DNA from: Paenibacillus jilunlii
GTDB lineage: Bacteria > Bacillota > Bacilli > Paenibacillales > Paenibacillaceae
Direction of reading: 5' to 3'
Assembly (NCBI RefSeq): GCF_900102965.1
Contig: NZ_FNGM01000002.1
Coordinates: forward strand, 362,082-426,081
DNA length: 64,000 nucleotides
The notes beneath the pieces were generated by a model that saw nothing but the letters and a program-made list of their open reading frames with translations, did not search any database and was not told the DNA's origin. The translations under genes were made by a program, and so were the position numbers. Of the stretch, positions 8,823-18,181 are shown piece by piece (position 1 is the stretch's first letter; each line of letters starts with the position of its first letter).

Positions 8823-10109
8823 TTGTCCAAAAAGAAATATGTAATCGTCGGCACCGGCGGCCGGGCCGAGTTTTTTTACGGCGCACTTGTTACCGTTTAC
8901 AACGAAACCTCCGAACTGGTCGCCATCTGTGATGTCAATCAGACGCGGATGAATTTCGCTAACCGTATGCTGACGGACAAATACGGCTACCATGAGGTGC
9001 CTACCTACAAGGCTGAGAATTTCGACCTGATGATTGAAGAGACCCGGCCTGACTTCGTACTGGTAACGACCATTGACCGTACGCATCACAAGTATATTAT
9101 CCGGGCCATGGAGCTGGGCTGTGATGTCATTTCCGAGAAGCCGATGACCATTGATGAGGAGAAATGCCAGCAGATTTTCGATACCATTGAGCATACCGGC
9201 AAGAACCTCCGGGTAACCTTCAACTACCGTTACGCACCGCATAACACAAAAATCCGCGAGATTATTATGGACGGCATGCTGGGCGAAATCCTGTCCGTCA
9301 ATTTCGAGTGGCTGCTGAACACCCGGCATGGAGCGGATTATTTCCGCAGATGGCACCGGGACAAACGGAACAGCAGCGGCCTGCTGGTGCATAAATCGAC
9401 GCATCACTTCGACCTGATGAACTTCTGGCTGGCTTCGCAGCCGGATACGGTCTTTGCCATGGGCGATCTGCGGTTCTACGGCAAGGAAAATGCAGAGAAA
9501 AGAGGCATCACCGAATTCTATCAGCGTGCCTATGGCAGCAAGGCTGCCGAGAATGACCCCTTCGCGCTCCATCTGGACCGCAACGAGCACCTGAAAAGCA
9601 TGTATCTGGACGCGGAGCATGAAGACGGGTATCAGCGCGACCAAAGTGTGTTCGGCGACAATATCAGCATCGAGGATACCATGAATGTAATGGTCAAATA
9701 CAAGAATAAGACCGTTATGAACTATTCGCTGAACGCTTATATGCCTTGGGAAGGCTTCATAATCGTCTTCAACGGTACAGAAGGCCGTATGGAGGTTCGC
9801 GTCACCGAACAATCCTACGTCAATTCCGGCGGCAAAAAAGAAAATGAAGGCGCGTTGGAGGGGGTCAACATCACCATCTACCCGCACTTCAAAGAGCCTT
9901 ACCGCGTCCAATTCGAAAGCAGTGCAGGCGGCCATGGGGGCGGTGATCCGGTGCTGCTGCGCGACATTTTTGACAGGAAACAGGAGGACCGCTTTGGCCG
10001 TGCAGCCTCGCACAAGGATGGGGCCATGTCAATCATGACCGGGATTGCGGCCAACCGCTCCATGCGTACCGGCCAGCCGGTGAAGGTGGACGACATCTGG
10101 AAAATGTAA
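8823..10109 (+). CDS. Gfo/Idh/MocA-family oxidoreductase
   Basis: NAD(P)-dependent sugar or inositol-type dehydrogenase, 428 aa from the TTG at 8823, which has GGAG eight bases upstream; a GTG at 8814 overlaps that site and is unlikely. The N-terminal Rossmann segment (YVIVGTGGRAEFF) and the EKPM motif (VISEKPMTIDEE, near residue 105) are typical, as is the catalytic-region sequence with LVHKSTHHFDLMNFWL. Substrate not predictable. Followed by its own terminator; divergent AraC regulator upstream. Confidence 0.88.
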   Translation: MSKKKYVIVGTGGRAEFFYGALVTVYNETSELVAICDVNQTRMNFANRMLTDKYGYHEVPTYKAENFDLMIEETRPDFVLVTTIDRTHHKYIIRAMELGCDVISEKPMTIDEEKCQQIFDTIEHTGKNLRVTFNYRYAPHNTKIREIIMDGMLGEILSVNFEWLLNTRHGADYFRRWHRDKRNSSGLLVHKSTHHFDLMNFWLASQPDTVFAMGDLRFYGKENAEKRGITEFYQRAYGSKAAENDPFALHLDRNEHLKSMYLDAEHEDGYQRDQSVFGDNISIEDTMNVMVKYKNKTVMNYSLNAYMPWEGFIIVFNGTEGRMEVRVTEQSYVNSGGKKENEGALEGVNITIYPHFKEPYRVQFESSAGGHGGGDPVLLRDIFDRKQEDRFGRAASHKDGAMSIMTGIAANRSMRTGQPVKVDDIWKM

Positions 10110-10111
10110 TC

Positions 10112-10158
10112 AAAAAGACGTGCCTTCCTGCCAAGAGCGGAGAGCACGCCTTTTTTTA
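10112..10158 (+). terminator. Rho-independent terminator
   Basis: Stem GACGTGC / GCACGCC with one mismatch, loop of about 18 nt and a run of seven T, directly after the oxidoreductase stop. A-run on the other side also allows it to end the convergent padR transcript. Confidence 0.8.
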
Positions 10159-10174
10159 TGAAGTATACTTGCCG

Positions 10175-10714
10175 CTACAGCAAATCACTCAGTAGATCCT
10201 GCTTAAGCTTCTGTAAAAACTGCAATTGCAATTCACATTGCTCATACATATTCTCGAAAATCAACAGCACATTCTTTGAAACCTCGGAATATTTCTCCTT
10301 TTCTTTTTGTCCCGCTTTCATTTCATCATATATAGTCTGGATCGCCTGCTGCTGTACCTCAAGCGCTCCAATGATTTCTTCTTTCGGCGCTTCATCCATA
10401 AACGTTAGAACTGTATACAAAGCGGACGGGAAAACAACGGAAGCTTTCTTAAACGAGCTAATCAGCATGCTGTTAAATTCATGCTTTCCCTTGGGGGTGA
10501 TGGAATAAATGGCTTTTGAGCGATTGCCCGTTTGCTCAAGCTTTTCCAGACGGACTAATTCATCTTTGTCCAGTTTTCTTAGGGCATGGTAAATAGATGC
10601 AGGCTGCACGTATGCCCATTTATCTGTTTGCGCAGATATCATCTTTTGTTGGATCTCATAGCCGGACATTGACCCATATTTCAACAATAGTCCAAGTACC
10701 ATTACATCTGTCAT
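10175..10714 (-). CDS. PadR-family transcriptional regulator
   Basis: Winged-helix regulator of 179 aa from the ATG at 10714 (a TTG six codons upstream overlaps the ribosome binding site). The N-terminal PadR domain is clear (MVLGLLLKYGSMSGYEIQQ, then PASIYHALRKLDKDELV and AIYSITPKGKHEF), with a C-terminal helical dimerisation segment of Vir_act_alpha type (about 95-175). Divergent from an MFS exporter, the classical arrangement of PadR repressors with efflux pumps. Confidence 0.88.
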   Translation of the reverse strand: MTDVMVLGLLLKYGSMSGYEIQQKMISAQTDKWAYVQPASIYHALRKLDKDELVRLEKLEQTGNRSKAIYSITPKGKHEFNSMLISSFKKASVVFPSALYTVLTFMDEAPKEEIIGALEVQQQAIQTIYDEMKAGQKEKEKYSEVSKNVLLIFENMYEQCELQLQFLQKLKQDLLSDLL

Positions 10715-10744
10715 GATCTTCGCTCCGCTCAAATAGTAAATTCA

Positions 10745-10766
10745 TAGTATTAAAACTATAGTACTA
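10745..10766. promoter_or_regulatory. Inverted repeat upstream of padR, candidate operator
   Basis: TAGTA at 10745-10749 and TACTA at 10762-10766, with the palindrome TAGTACTA at 10759-10766. The half site resembles that found on the exporter side (10886-10905), which would fit autoregulation by PadR. Inferred only. Confidence 0.35.
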
Positions 10767-10842
10767 ATTATTACATTCAATTCTATATTTGAACTTTTCA
10801 TCTGTAAAGAAAATTTATTACGAATTCGCCCATTCGCCCCAC

Positions 10843-10905
10843 TTTACACCATATGGGTTAGTTGCTATAATACAATCGTAAATCCAATACTAAATGTTAA
10901 GTATT
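10843..10905 (+). promoter_or_regulatory. Sigma-A promoter with overlapping PadR-like operator
   Basis: TTTACA (10843-10848), 17-bp spacer, TATAAT (10866-10871): a near-consensus vegetative promoter for the exporter gene at 10997. Just downstream of the expected transcription start lies the inverted repeat AATACT (10886-10891), 8 bp, AGTATT (10900-10905), well placed for repression. Confidence 0.7.
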
Positions 10906-10996
10906 AAATATAAACTACTATATATTTAGTAAAGGCTGGACAGATGGGAGTATTTTAATCACATTTTCAACCAACAAAGCGAAAGAAGGTCTTATT

Positions 10997-12202
10997 ATGA
11001 ACACGATCACCCAAACCAAACAAAAAGCAGCTCTGTTAGTAGTCGGGATAGCGATTTTTTTGGATATGCTGATTTATGGACTGGTGGTGCCCATTCTTCC
11101 GAAATATGCAAGTGCTCTGGGGGCTTCCCAGACCGAAATCGGCTTGCTCTTTGGGAGCTACGCAATCGCGTTGTTCATCGCGACACCTATATTTGGAGCT
11201 TTATCAGACCGGATTGGACGACGCGGGCCTATGCTGTGGGGATTGCTTGGATTGGCTGCAGCTACACTATTGTTTGCATTTGCCGAGGAATATTGGATGC
11301 TTATAGCAGCAAGAGCCCTGCAGGGACTTGCCGCAGCGATTACCTGGACATCCGGATTAGCCATACTTGCCGATCTTTACCCTTCCGAAGAGCGCGGCAA
11401 AGCCATGGGGCTGGCCTTGTCAGGTCAGGCTGCCGGAATCCTTCTTGGGCCCAGCTTAGGGGGCTGGATGTATCAGTTAGGGGGTTACAAACTTCCTTTC
11501 CTCTTTGCAGCAGTTCTGGCTATAGCTGATGGAGTGCTTAGAGTTTTTCTGTTACGTGATTTACCCGAAAGAACATCGGGAACGTTCCTCTCATCATTCG
11601 GTTTGCTGCGCAACCGTAGTCTGCTCCTAATCTGTGGTGTTGTGGTTATCGGTTCGGCTATACCGAGTGTATTGGAGCCTACCCTGCCACTGCATTTACA
11701 GGAGAAATTCAACGCGGAGCCGGGTTTTATCGGAATGTTATTCGCTATTCCTACATTATCCTACGCCCTCGCCACCCCTTGGATCGGTAAGTTAGCCAGC
11801 AAGATCGGGTATAAGAAAGCTGTGCTAATTGGACTTGCAGTAGTTGCCATAAGCCTGCCGCTCTCCGCTCTGCCGGGCTCCATGTGGATGCAGGGCGCTT
11901 CTCTAGTGCTGCTGGGAATCAGTATGGGTATGGTTCTTGCGCCTTGTCTTCCTGCACTTGCGGACATTTCGGAACAAAGCGGACTTCCTTCCTATGGAAT
12001 CACCTTTGCCCTCTATAACACAGCCTACTCGTTCGGAATGATTGTAGGACCAGTGACCAGCAGTGCGCTGACCGATGCCATCGGGCTGAAACTTTCGTAT
12101 CTCTCTGTTGGTTGTGTAGCACTTTTGTATATGTTAATCCTGCTTCCAAGTCTCCGCAAAAGGGAAGTGACCCGATTAAACAGCAATGCTCAGGACCGGT
12201 AA
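10997..12202 (+). CDS. MFS multidrug/tetracycline-type efflux transporter
   Basis: Twelve-helix drug:H+ antiporter of 401 aa. Motif A appears between helices 2 and 3 (GALSDRIGRRGPMLWG), and a motif-C-like segment GQAAGILLGPSLGGW is present in helix 5. ATG preceded by GAAAGAAGG. Regulated most likely by the divergent PadR protein. Resembles TetA/Bmr-like exporters, but the drug cannot be named. Convergent with the MATE gene, 30 bp between stops, with no obvious terminator. Confidence 0.88.
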   Translation: MNTITQTKQKAALLVVGIAIFLDMLIYGLVVPILPKYASALGASQTEIGLLFGSYAIALFIATPIFGALSDRIGRRGPMLWGLLGLAAATLLFAFAEEYWMLIAARALQGLAAAITWTSGLAILADLYPSEERGKAMGLALSGQAAGILLGPSLGGWMYQLGGYKLPFLFAAVLAIADGVLRVFLLRDLPERTSGTFLSSFGLLRNRSLLLICGVVVIGSAIPSVLEPTLPLHLQEKFNAEPGFIGMLFAIPTLSYALATPWIGKLASKIGYKKAVLIGLAVVAISLPLSALPGSMWMQGASLVLLGISMGMVLAPCLPALADISEQSGLPSYGITFALYNTAYSFGMIVGPVTSSALTDAIGLKLSYLSVGCVALLYMLILLPSLRKREVTRLNSNAQDR

Positions 12203-12232
12203 CGGAGTTATAAGAAACATCGAACCCACGGC

Positions 12233-13624
12233 TTAAATGACCTTGTGCTGAACCCACTTCTCCCCGAGAAAACGCCGGAGGAAGATGAAGCCGCGCACGC
12301 CCCACTCACAGTTCATTGCCAGCCATACCCCGATAATGCCCATATTCAGCACGATGCCGAGAATGTAGCCCAGCACAACGCGGAACAGCCACATGGACAG
12401 CATGGATACAATCGAGGTGAACTTGGAATCGCCTGCCGCCCGAAGTGCGGAAGGGGTAATGAAGCTGACCGACCACAGCGGGATCTGGGCAATAGAGTTA
12501 ATGAGAAAAACAATGAAGATATCCCGGACAATCTCCTCCGGCGGATGAAACAGCGATACCAGCGGATGAAATACCGGGAAGATCAGCAGCGCCATAAGTA
12601 GAAAGGAGGCGGAAGACAGCCACAGAAAGGATTTGACGAATTTGCGCGCATCCTTCGTATTCCGGCTGCCCATACATTGGCCGACGACCGTAATCAGGGT
12701 CAGCGACAACGCATTGGCCGGAATCTGCATTACCCCGGCGAGTGAGGAAGAGATTGCATTCGTGGCAATCGCATAGGTGCCGAGGCTGACAATAAAAATT
12801 TGCGTCAGAATCTTGCCGCCGTTGAAGAACATTTGCTCCGCCGCAAACGGCAGGCCGATGAACATGATTCTTTTGATCATGGTCCAGTTGAGGGCCAGCA
12901 GGTCCCGGATCTTCACACGCAGGCTGCTGTCGAGCCGGAACAGGTAGATCAGCGAGCAGGCTGCTGCCAGATACCGGGAGGTGTTGATCGCAATGGTCAT
13001 CCCGAACACCCCCATATGCAGCCCGTTGATGAACACAAAGTTCAACAGCACATACGAAAAGTTCATAATCAGCGAGAGTACAAGCGAGACCCGGGTCCTC
13101 CCGATGCCGCGCAGCGCGCCGCATACCGCCTCCATCACAGCGATTCCCAGATAGGACAGGCTGCTCCCGATGAGATACGTGCGGGCGTTCGCCATGACCT
13201 CCGGCGAAGCCGCGCCGAACAGCAAATGCAGCAGGGGGGCATGGAACACAATGCCAAACAAGCCGATGGCAAAGGCCATCAGCGATACGGAGGATACTGC
13301 TCCTGCAGCGGCTTTGGAAACCATAAGCTCGTTTCCGCTGCCTTTATATTGCGCTACTACAACAGTACCTCCTGTTGACACGGCAATGAACACACTGATC
13401 AGAAAAATATTCAGCGAATCTATCATATTCACCGCACTGATCGCTGCCACTCCGGAAGAGCTGATCATTGCTGTGTTCACAACGTTCAGCCCTACCACAA
13501 AGGCCTGGTCTACTAATATAGGAAGAAATAACGATATAATTTGACGGTAGTCAATCGATTCTCCGGAAAAATACTTGTCGAGAAGCAGGCGGCCCTGCCT
13601 CACATTCACCTTTGGCTCTAGCAT
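12233..13624 (-). CDS. MATE-family multidrug efflux transporter
   Basis: Polytopic membrane protein of 463 aa with two MatE repeats. Family features include the early segment FLPILVDQAFVVGLNVVNTAMI with SSSGVAAISAVNMID, and the repeat at about residue 250 (IGLPFAAEQMFFNGGKI). Such proteins export cationic drugs using Na+ or H+ gradients. ATG at 13624; its ribosome binding site is weak. The coding strand opposite to the MFS exporter places two efflux genes tail to tail. Confidence 0.88.
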   Translation of the reverse strand: MLEPKVNVRQGRLLLDKYFSGESIDYRQIISLFLPILVDQAFVVGLNVVNTAMISSSGVAAISAVNMIDSLNIFLISVFIAVSTGGTVVVAQYKGSGNELMVSKAAAGAVSSVSLMAFAIGLFGIVFHAPLLHLLFGAASPEVMANARTYLIGSSLSYLGIAVMEAVCGALRGIGRTRVSLVLSLIMNFSYVLLNFVFINGLHMGVFGMTIAINTSRYLAAACSLIYLFRLDSSLRVKIRDLLALNWTMIKRIMFIGLPFAAEQMFFNGGKILTQIFIVSLGTYAIATNAISSSLAGVMQIPANALSLTLITVVGQCMGSRNTKDARKFVKSFLWLSSASFLLMALLIFPVFHPLVSLFHPPEEIVRDIFIVFLINSIAQIPLWSVSFITPSALRAAGDSKFTSIVSMLSMWLFRVVLGYILGIVLNMGIIGVWLAMNCEWGVRGFIFLRRFLGEKWVQHKVI

Positions 13625-13756
13625 AGTTTCACTTCTTTATATTAGAATTTAGGGCCTCGCTATTCTAACATATGAGCTGCATAAGTCAAGGCGAATCTTC
13701 CGCAATCAGCAGGCCTCCTCCCGCTCAGCTTCAACGGTGCTGTCTTATTGATCGAT

Positions 13757-13804
13757 AAAAAAAGCTTCTGTGCTGCCCGGATGAGCAGTACAGAAGCTTT
13801 TTTG
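13757..13804 (-). terminator. Terminator downstream of tRNA-Leu
   Basis: Arms AAAAAAGCTTCTGT and ACAGAAGCTTTTTT with an inner CTGC/GCAG stem. Runs of A and T on both sides; on the minus strand it follows the tRNA directly. Confidence 0.88.
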
Positions 13805-13810
13805 TTATTA

Positions 13811-13894
13811 TGCGGTCAAGAGGACTCGAACCTCCACGATATTGCTACCACTGGCACCTGAAGCCAGCGCGTCTGCCAATTCCGCCATGACCGC
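13811..13894 (-). tRNA. tRNA-Leu(CAG)
   Basis: 84-nt class II tRNA on the minus strand. Acceptor arms GCGGTCA / TGACCGC pair; the anticodon stem CTGGC / GCCAG holds loop TTCAGGT with anticodon CAG; a variable arm and T-arm (GGTTCGAGTCC) follow. The discriminator is A and the CCA end is not encoded. The AT-rich glycan island begins on its 5' side. Confidence 0.95.
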
Positions 13895-14028
13895 AAATTA
13901 TGAAATGCAACGCAAGAAGTAATATATCATGATTATGATGTAAGCGCAAGAGGTTTTTTAGAATAAGTTTATATGTTTCATGTTCAACTGCTTTAGCATA
14001 TGCTGCCATTCTGATGCATAGTATAATT

Positions 14029-14103
14029 AAAAAACTCCTATAGTAGAAGGTGTTGACCTTGTTTGTTCCCTAAAACAAACAAAACTTCTACTAAGGAGTT
14101 TTT
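14029..14103. repeat. Long imperfect hairpin, possible mobile-element end or terminator
   Basis: Outer arms AAAAACTCCT-A-TAGTAGAAG (14030-14049) and CTTCTACTA-AGGAGTTTTT (14085-14103) pair over 19 bases with one bulge; an inner TTGTTTGTT / AACAAACAA stem is nested inside. A T-rich stretch follows on the plus strand. No promoter or gene feeds it from the left on that strand, so it may be an insertion-sequence remnant at the island edge. The 13895-14028 stretch is otherwise featureless. Confidence 0.6.
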
Positions 14104-14183
14104 CTTTGATTCCTAAATGTACGATTTGTAACGAAGTCATTGCTCAGAAATTTTTTAGTCTCCGTCCAGGAAGCATAATAAGT

Positions 14184-14621
14184 TTATGCAGGCGCGTAGA
14201 CTTTCCCAGTAATATTGACTGGACCCGTTAGGGTGATATCCCCCTGGAAATCCTCCGGGTTTGAGGCAAACACTTGAAATACATGAAATCCTATTGATAC
14301 ATTCGTAAGAATTGACTGAAACGTTGTGACCACTTCAAGCAGTTCTTCTTCCTCGTTTGAAAAGGACTCTTGCTCAGCACTACCAACAACGATCCCATCC
14401 ATAAGGACTTGAAGGAAGAGTTTTGGTTGCTCTGGGGGTGTAGCAAAAACGTTCGTCACCTGCCAACCTACTGTAGTAGTGAGTTCTACAAAGTTGGTTG
14501 CTCTTGGAACATTAATACCAAATTCTAATATTAACTTTGCTGTTGCATTAATGGGAACAATAACTCCATTGTCCAGGTTTGTCTGGACGCTCCTACCGAA
14601 TTCAACTAAGGTTTGTGCCAT
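14184..14621 (-). CDS. Unrecognised 145-aa beta-rich protein, candidate spore-surface protein
   Basis: I do not recognise this protein. It has 145 residues, no cysteine, no signal peptide and no membrane helix, and alternates short hydrophobic and polar stretches (ITGKVYAPA end, DITLTGPVNITGKV) as beta-sandwich structural proteins do. Thr, Asn, Val and Phe are frequent. ATG follows GGAGGTG. It is transcribed divergently from cgeB across about 110 bp, at the edge of a spore-glycan island, which makes it a candidate acceptor or structural partner of the glycan. That role is inference only. Confidence 0.7.
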   Translation of the reverse strand: MAQTLVEFGRSVQTNLDNGVIVPINATAKLILEFGINVPRATNFVELTTTVGWQVTNVFATPPEQPKLFLQVLMDGIVVGSAEQESFSNEEEELLEVVTTFQSILTNVSIGFHVFQVFASNPEDFQGDITLTGPVNITGKVYAPA

Positions 14622-14730
14622 CTTTTCACCTCCACTTATTTATAAATCATCATACGGTTATTTCTTTTTTATGTTTGTGGCAATGCCCTATTAATGAAAA
14701 AAATTCTCAAATTTACAATGGAGGAAAAAA

Positions 14731-15711
14731 ATGAGAGTTATTTTTATTACCTCAGGTTTTAGAGCAGTTTACCACTTTTTTGAACAAAGTGTAGTAGAAG
14801 CATTCCAGAATGCGGGTCACTATTGTGAATCTTTCACATTAAATAATGGTTTAAATGCTTTAATGCTTATGAAACAGTCTTTGCAGCCAGATCTTATTTT
14901 TGCCATGGCCGGTTTGAAAATCTCCAAACCCATACTGGAATTCTTAAAAGAATCAAAAGTAAAGTCAGCTATTTGGATGACTGAAGATCCTTATTATATG
15001 GATTGGACCCTTCCGCTTATCACTTATTTCGACTATATCTTTACCATCGATCAAGCTGCAGTAGAACAATACAAAAGACTTGGCCATCCATATGTCTACC
15101 ACCTTCCGCTAGGAACAGATCCGGAAGTGTTTCATTCCACATTAGCCTCTAAAGAGTTTACAAGTGATATTTGTTTAGTAGGAGTACCCTATAGTAATCG
15201 GATTGAGCTTATTGAACTCTTGTTAAAGAGAACAGACTATCCAATTCAAATCGTTGGGAGAGGGTGGAGCAAGCATAATTATGAATGGATAAAAAATGCA
15301 AATCGGGATTTAGATTTAGTGAATGCCTGGGTAAAGCCCGAAACAGTTGTGAAATATTATAATGGTTCCAAAATTATTTTAAATATCCACCGCCCTTCCA
15401 ATGAGAAATACAATAAAAACAGCATGGGTATTATCGCTAAAAGTATCAACAACCGTACCTTTGATGCTGCCAGTTGTGAAGCATTTCAACTTATTGATGC
15501 TAAGGACGATCTTGCAAATCATTTTGAGGAAGGGAAGGAAATTGTTTCTTTTGAAGATAAGCATGATTTACTTGAGAAGATTCATTATTATATTGCCCAT
15601 GACGAAGAACGCAAACAAATTGCCCAAAATGCAAGAAAACGCGTGTTGACTTCACACACCTTTCAACATCGGATCGATCATTTGTTAATGAAGATTCAAT
15701 CAGAATTATGA
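14731..15711 (+). CDS. cgeB: CgeB-like spore-surface glycosyltransferase
   Basis: GT-B fold glycosyltransferase of 326 aa, close in length to Bacillus CgeB (about 317). The N-terminal half carries SAIWMTEDPYYMDW and DYIFTIDQAAVEQYK, the middle HLPLGTDPEVF, and the C-terminal half the family segment FDAASCEAFQLIDAKDDL with a glutamate-containing nucleotide-sugar pocket. ATG follows GGAGG. In Bacillus CgeB acts late in spore maturation on the outermost layer. Separate from the following operon: a terminator-like hairpin and a new promoter lie between. Confidence 0.85.
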   Translation: MRVIFITSGFRAVYHFFEQSVVEAFQNAGHYCESFTLNNGLNALMLMKQSLQPDLIFAMAGLKISKPILEFLKESKVKSAIWMTEDPYYMDWTLPLITYFDYIFTIDQAAVEQYKRLGHPYVYHLPLGTDPEVFHSTLASKEFTSDICLVGVPYSNRIELIELLLKRTDYPIQIVGRGWSKHNYEWIKNANRDLDLVNAWVKPETVVKYYNGSKIILNIHRPSNEKYNKNSMGIIAKSINNRTFDAASCEAFQLIDAKDDLANHFEEGKEIVSFEDKHDLLEKIHYYIAHDEERKQIAQNARKRVLTSHTFQHRIDHLLMKIQSEL

Positions 15712-15790
15712 GCCCCCCTACGCCTCATCAAGATTTCTATCCGAAAAAAAAACCACCCCCAAAACTGTATTCACTTTCTTCCGCTTTCCT

Positions 15791-15816
15791 TGCGAGGGTT
15801 TACCGCCCTCTTATTT
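15791..15816 (+). terminator. Short terminator after cgeB
   Basis: GAGGG (15794-15798), loop TTTACCG, CCCTC (15806-15810), then TTATTTGATTT. The stem is short, so termination may be partial. Confidence 0.5.
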
Positions 15817-15880
15817 GATTTGTAATCATACCTCTTTACCCTATTATTAATAGTTTGGAAAATTTAGCCTTATATCCTAT

Positions 15881-15909
15881 TACGTTTCAATTATCAAAAC
15901 ATAGTATAG
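15881..15909 (+). promoter_or_regulatory. Sigma-K-like promoter of the sps operon
   Basis: AC at 15882-15883, a 16-bp spacer, then CATAGTATA at 15900-15908. This fits the late mother-cell sigma-K consensus (mACm, 15-16 bp, CATAnnnTA). It lies 30 bp before the spsA start. In B. subtilis the sps operon is sigma-K dependent, so the match fits the function. Confidence 0.65.
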
Positions 15910-15916
15910 AAAGTAA

Positions 15917-16720
<804 letters not shown>

Positions 16721-16736
16721 GGAGGGATAAAACGGA

Positions 16737-18158
16737 GTGTCTATCTATCTTTCAAATTACTGGTCTCTTTATAGTGAATTCATCAATGTTCTGAAGGATT
16801 TAAAATATAGGGACATCCCCATTGCCCTCATGACGAATTTCTATCAACAAATTAATGATGAACTAAGAAGTGATATGGGGCGAACAGATTTTGAGATGAA
16901 ACTGAACGATTCAAGTATTAAGAACCAAAACGAGATTCAACCTTTTTTCGAGAAAATAGCAGCACCCTTAAGGCAGCCCTTTAAGAATAATTTAGATGGA
17001 AAGATATTGATTAATCTAGACTATACAAGAATTCCAGTGAAAACACTAAGTGATCATTTTAGTAGAGATCATACGCTAATGTTGTCGCGTTCCAGAGCCT
17101 CTGAATATTTTGGGATTCCAAATGTATGTATTGGAAGCTTTAAGAGTGATACCGGACAGGCGTCCGAAGCGTTAATCACACAGGCAACTTCAATTTTAGC
17201 GGAATACAAAGGACATCCTGCTTTTAGTAATCCCTTTTTTAGCCAAACCTTCATTAAGCGAATTCCCGGTATTGTCGATGCAATAGAAACTGTTCATAAC
17301 CTGTACGAGCAAGTTCCGGTAGGTGCTGTAGTGATAGGCACGACAGAAGATGTTGTCAGCCGGTCTCTTGCGGTCGTTGGAGGGATGAAAGGAATTCCCA
17401 GCATTTGTTTGCAGCATGGGATTTTAATGGGGGAAGAAGCGTTTATTCCTGTTTTTTCAAGCCACATAGGGATATATGGAGAATACGAGAAAAGATGGTA
17501 TATAACAAGGGGTCTTGAGAAAAAACGAATCGCAGTGATCGGTCACCCCCGATATGATGAAATCTTCACTTCTGCACGGCTGCCAAATGATACGTTTTTT
17601 GAAGCGTACAATCTTGACCCCAATAAAATTACGTTATTGGTTGCTACCGGACCGGGATTAGATGCAGATAAGATACGAACGCTAATCACGGAGTTGGCTA
17701 AGAATCAGAAATTTCAATGCATCATAAAACCTCATCCTTGGGAGCTGTCAAAAAAGCTGATTTCACTCTATACGGACTTGGAAAGAGAGTATAAATCTGT
17801 CCATGTTAGCAAAGATAAAAAAGCAGATACACGTGATCTGATAATGAATTCAGATGGTGTCGTCGCTTCACTGTCTACCGTTGCATTGGAATCTTTTTTA
17901 TTTAATAAACCCGTTTTTGTCTTCCATTTCATTCAGGCAAACCGTGAATACGATTATTATAATTCCCTTGAGAATTATATTCAGAACGAACCGACAGAAT
18001 TAATAAAAACGGTCTCTTCATATTTTACAAATGAAAAAGAGAAATTAAATTTTGAAGATGTAAAAAATAACTTTTTACTAAAATCCTATACAACAAAACA
18101 TTCGGGCAAAGAGCTTTCAGATTTGATTAACCAATTGATCAATGAAAGACCTGAATAA
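16737..18158 (+). CDS. spsB: SpsB-like GT-B glycosyltransferase
   Basis: 473 aa, the length of B. subtilis SpsB (about 474). The C-terminal half shows the GT-B pattern of CDP-glycerol and capsule transferases: ICLQHGILMGEEAF, a nucleotide-sugar strand VIGHPRYDEIF, IIKPHPWELS, and VASLSTVALESFLFNKPVFVF. GTG start 16 bp after spsA with GGAGGG upstream. Probably cytoplasmic or membrane-peripheral, adding a second residue to the spore glycan. Neighbour order spsA-spsB matches Bacillus. Confidence 0.82.
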   Translation: MSIYLSNYWSLYSEFINVLKDLKYRDIPIALMTNFYQQINDELRSDMGRTDFEMKLNDSSIKNQNEIQPFFEKIAAPLRQPFKNNLDGKILINLDYTRIPVKTLSDHFSRDHTLMLSRSRASEYFGIPNVCIGSFKSDTGQASEALITQATSILAEYKGHPAFSNPFFSQTFIKRIPGIVDAIETVHNLYEQVPVGAVVIGTTEDVVSRSLAVVGGMKGIPSICLQHGILMGEEAFIPVFSSHIGIYGEYEKRWYITRGLEKKRIAVIGHPRYDEIFTSARLPNDTFFEAYNLDPNKITLLVATGPGLDADKIRTLITELAKNQKFQCIIKPHPWELSKKLISLYTDLEREYKSVHVSKDKKADTRDLIMNSDGVVASLSTVALESFLFNKPVFVFHFIQANREYDYYNSLENYIQNEPTELIKTVSSYFTNEKEKLNFEDVKNNFLLKSYTTKHSGKELSDLINQLINERPE

Positions 18159-18181
18159 ATGAAGAAGGGAGGAGGGCTGGT

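Noticed and set aside
8265-10013. 582-codon open frame on the minus strand, antisense to the oxidoreductase and overlapping araC
   Set aside because: It is the mirror of the high-GC third-position pattern of two real genes, has no ribosome binding site and reads as no known protein.
13811-13894. tRNA-Leu as an integration site for the glycan island
   Set aside because: The island touches the 5' end of the tRNA, I found no repeated tRNA 3' end at 27.6 kb and no integrase gene.
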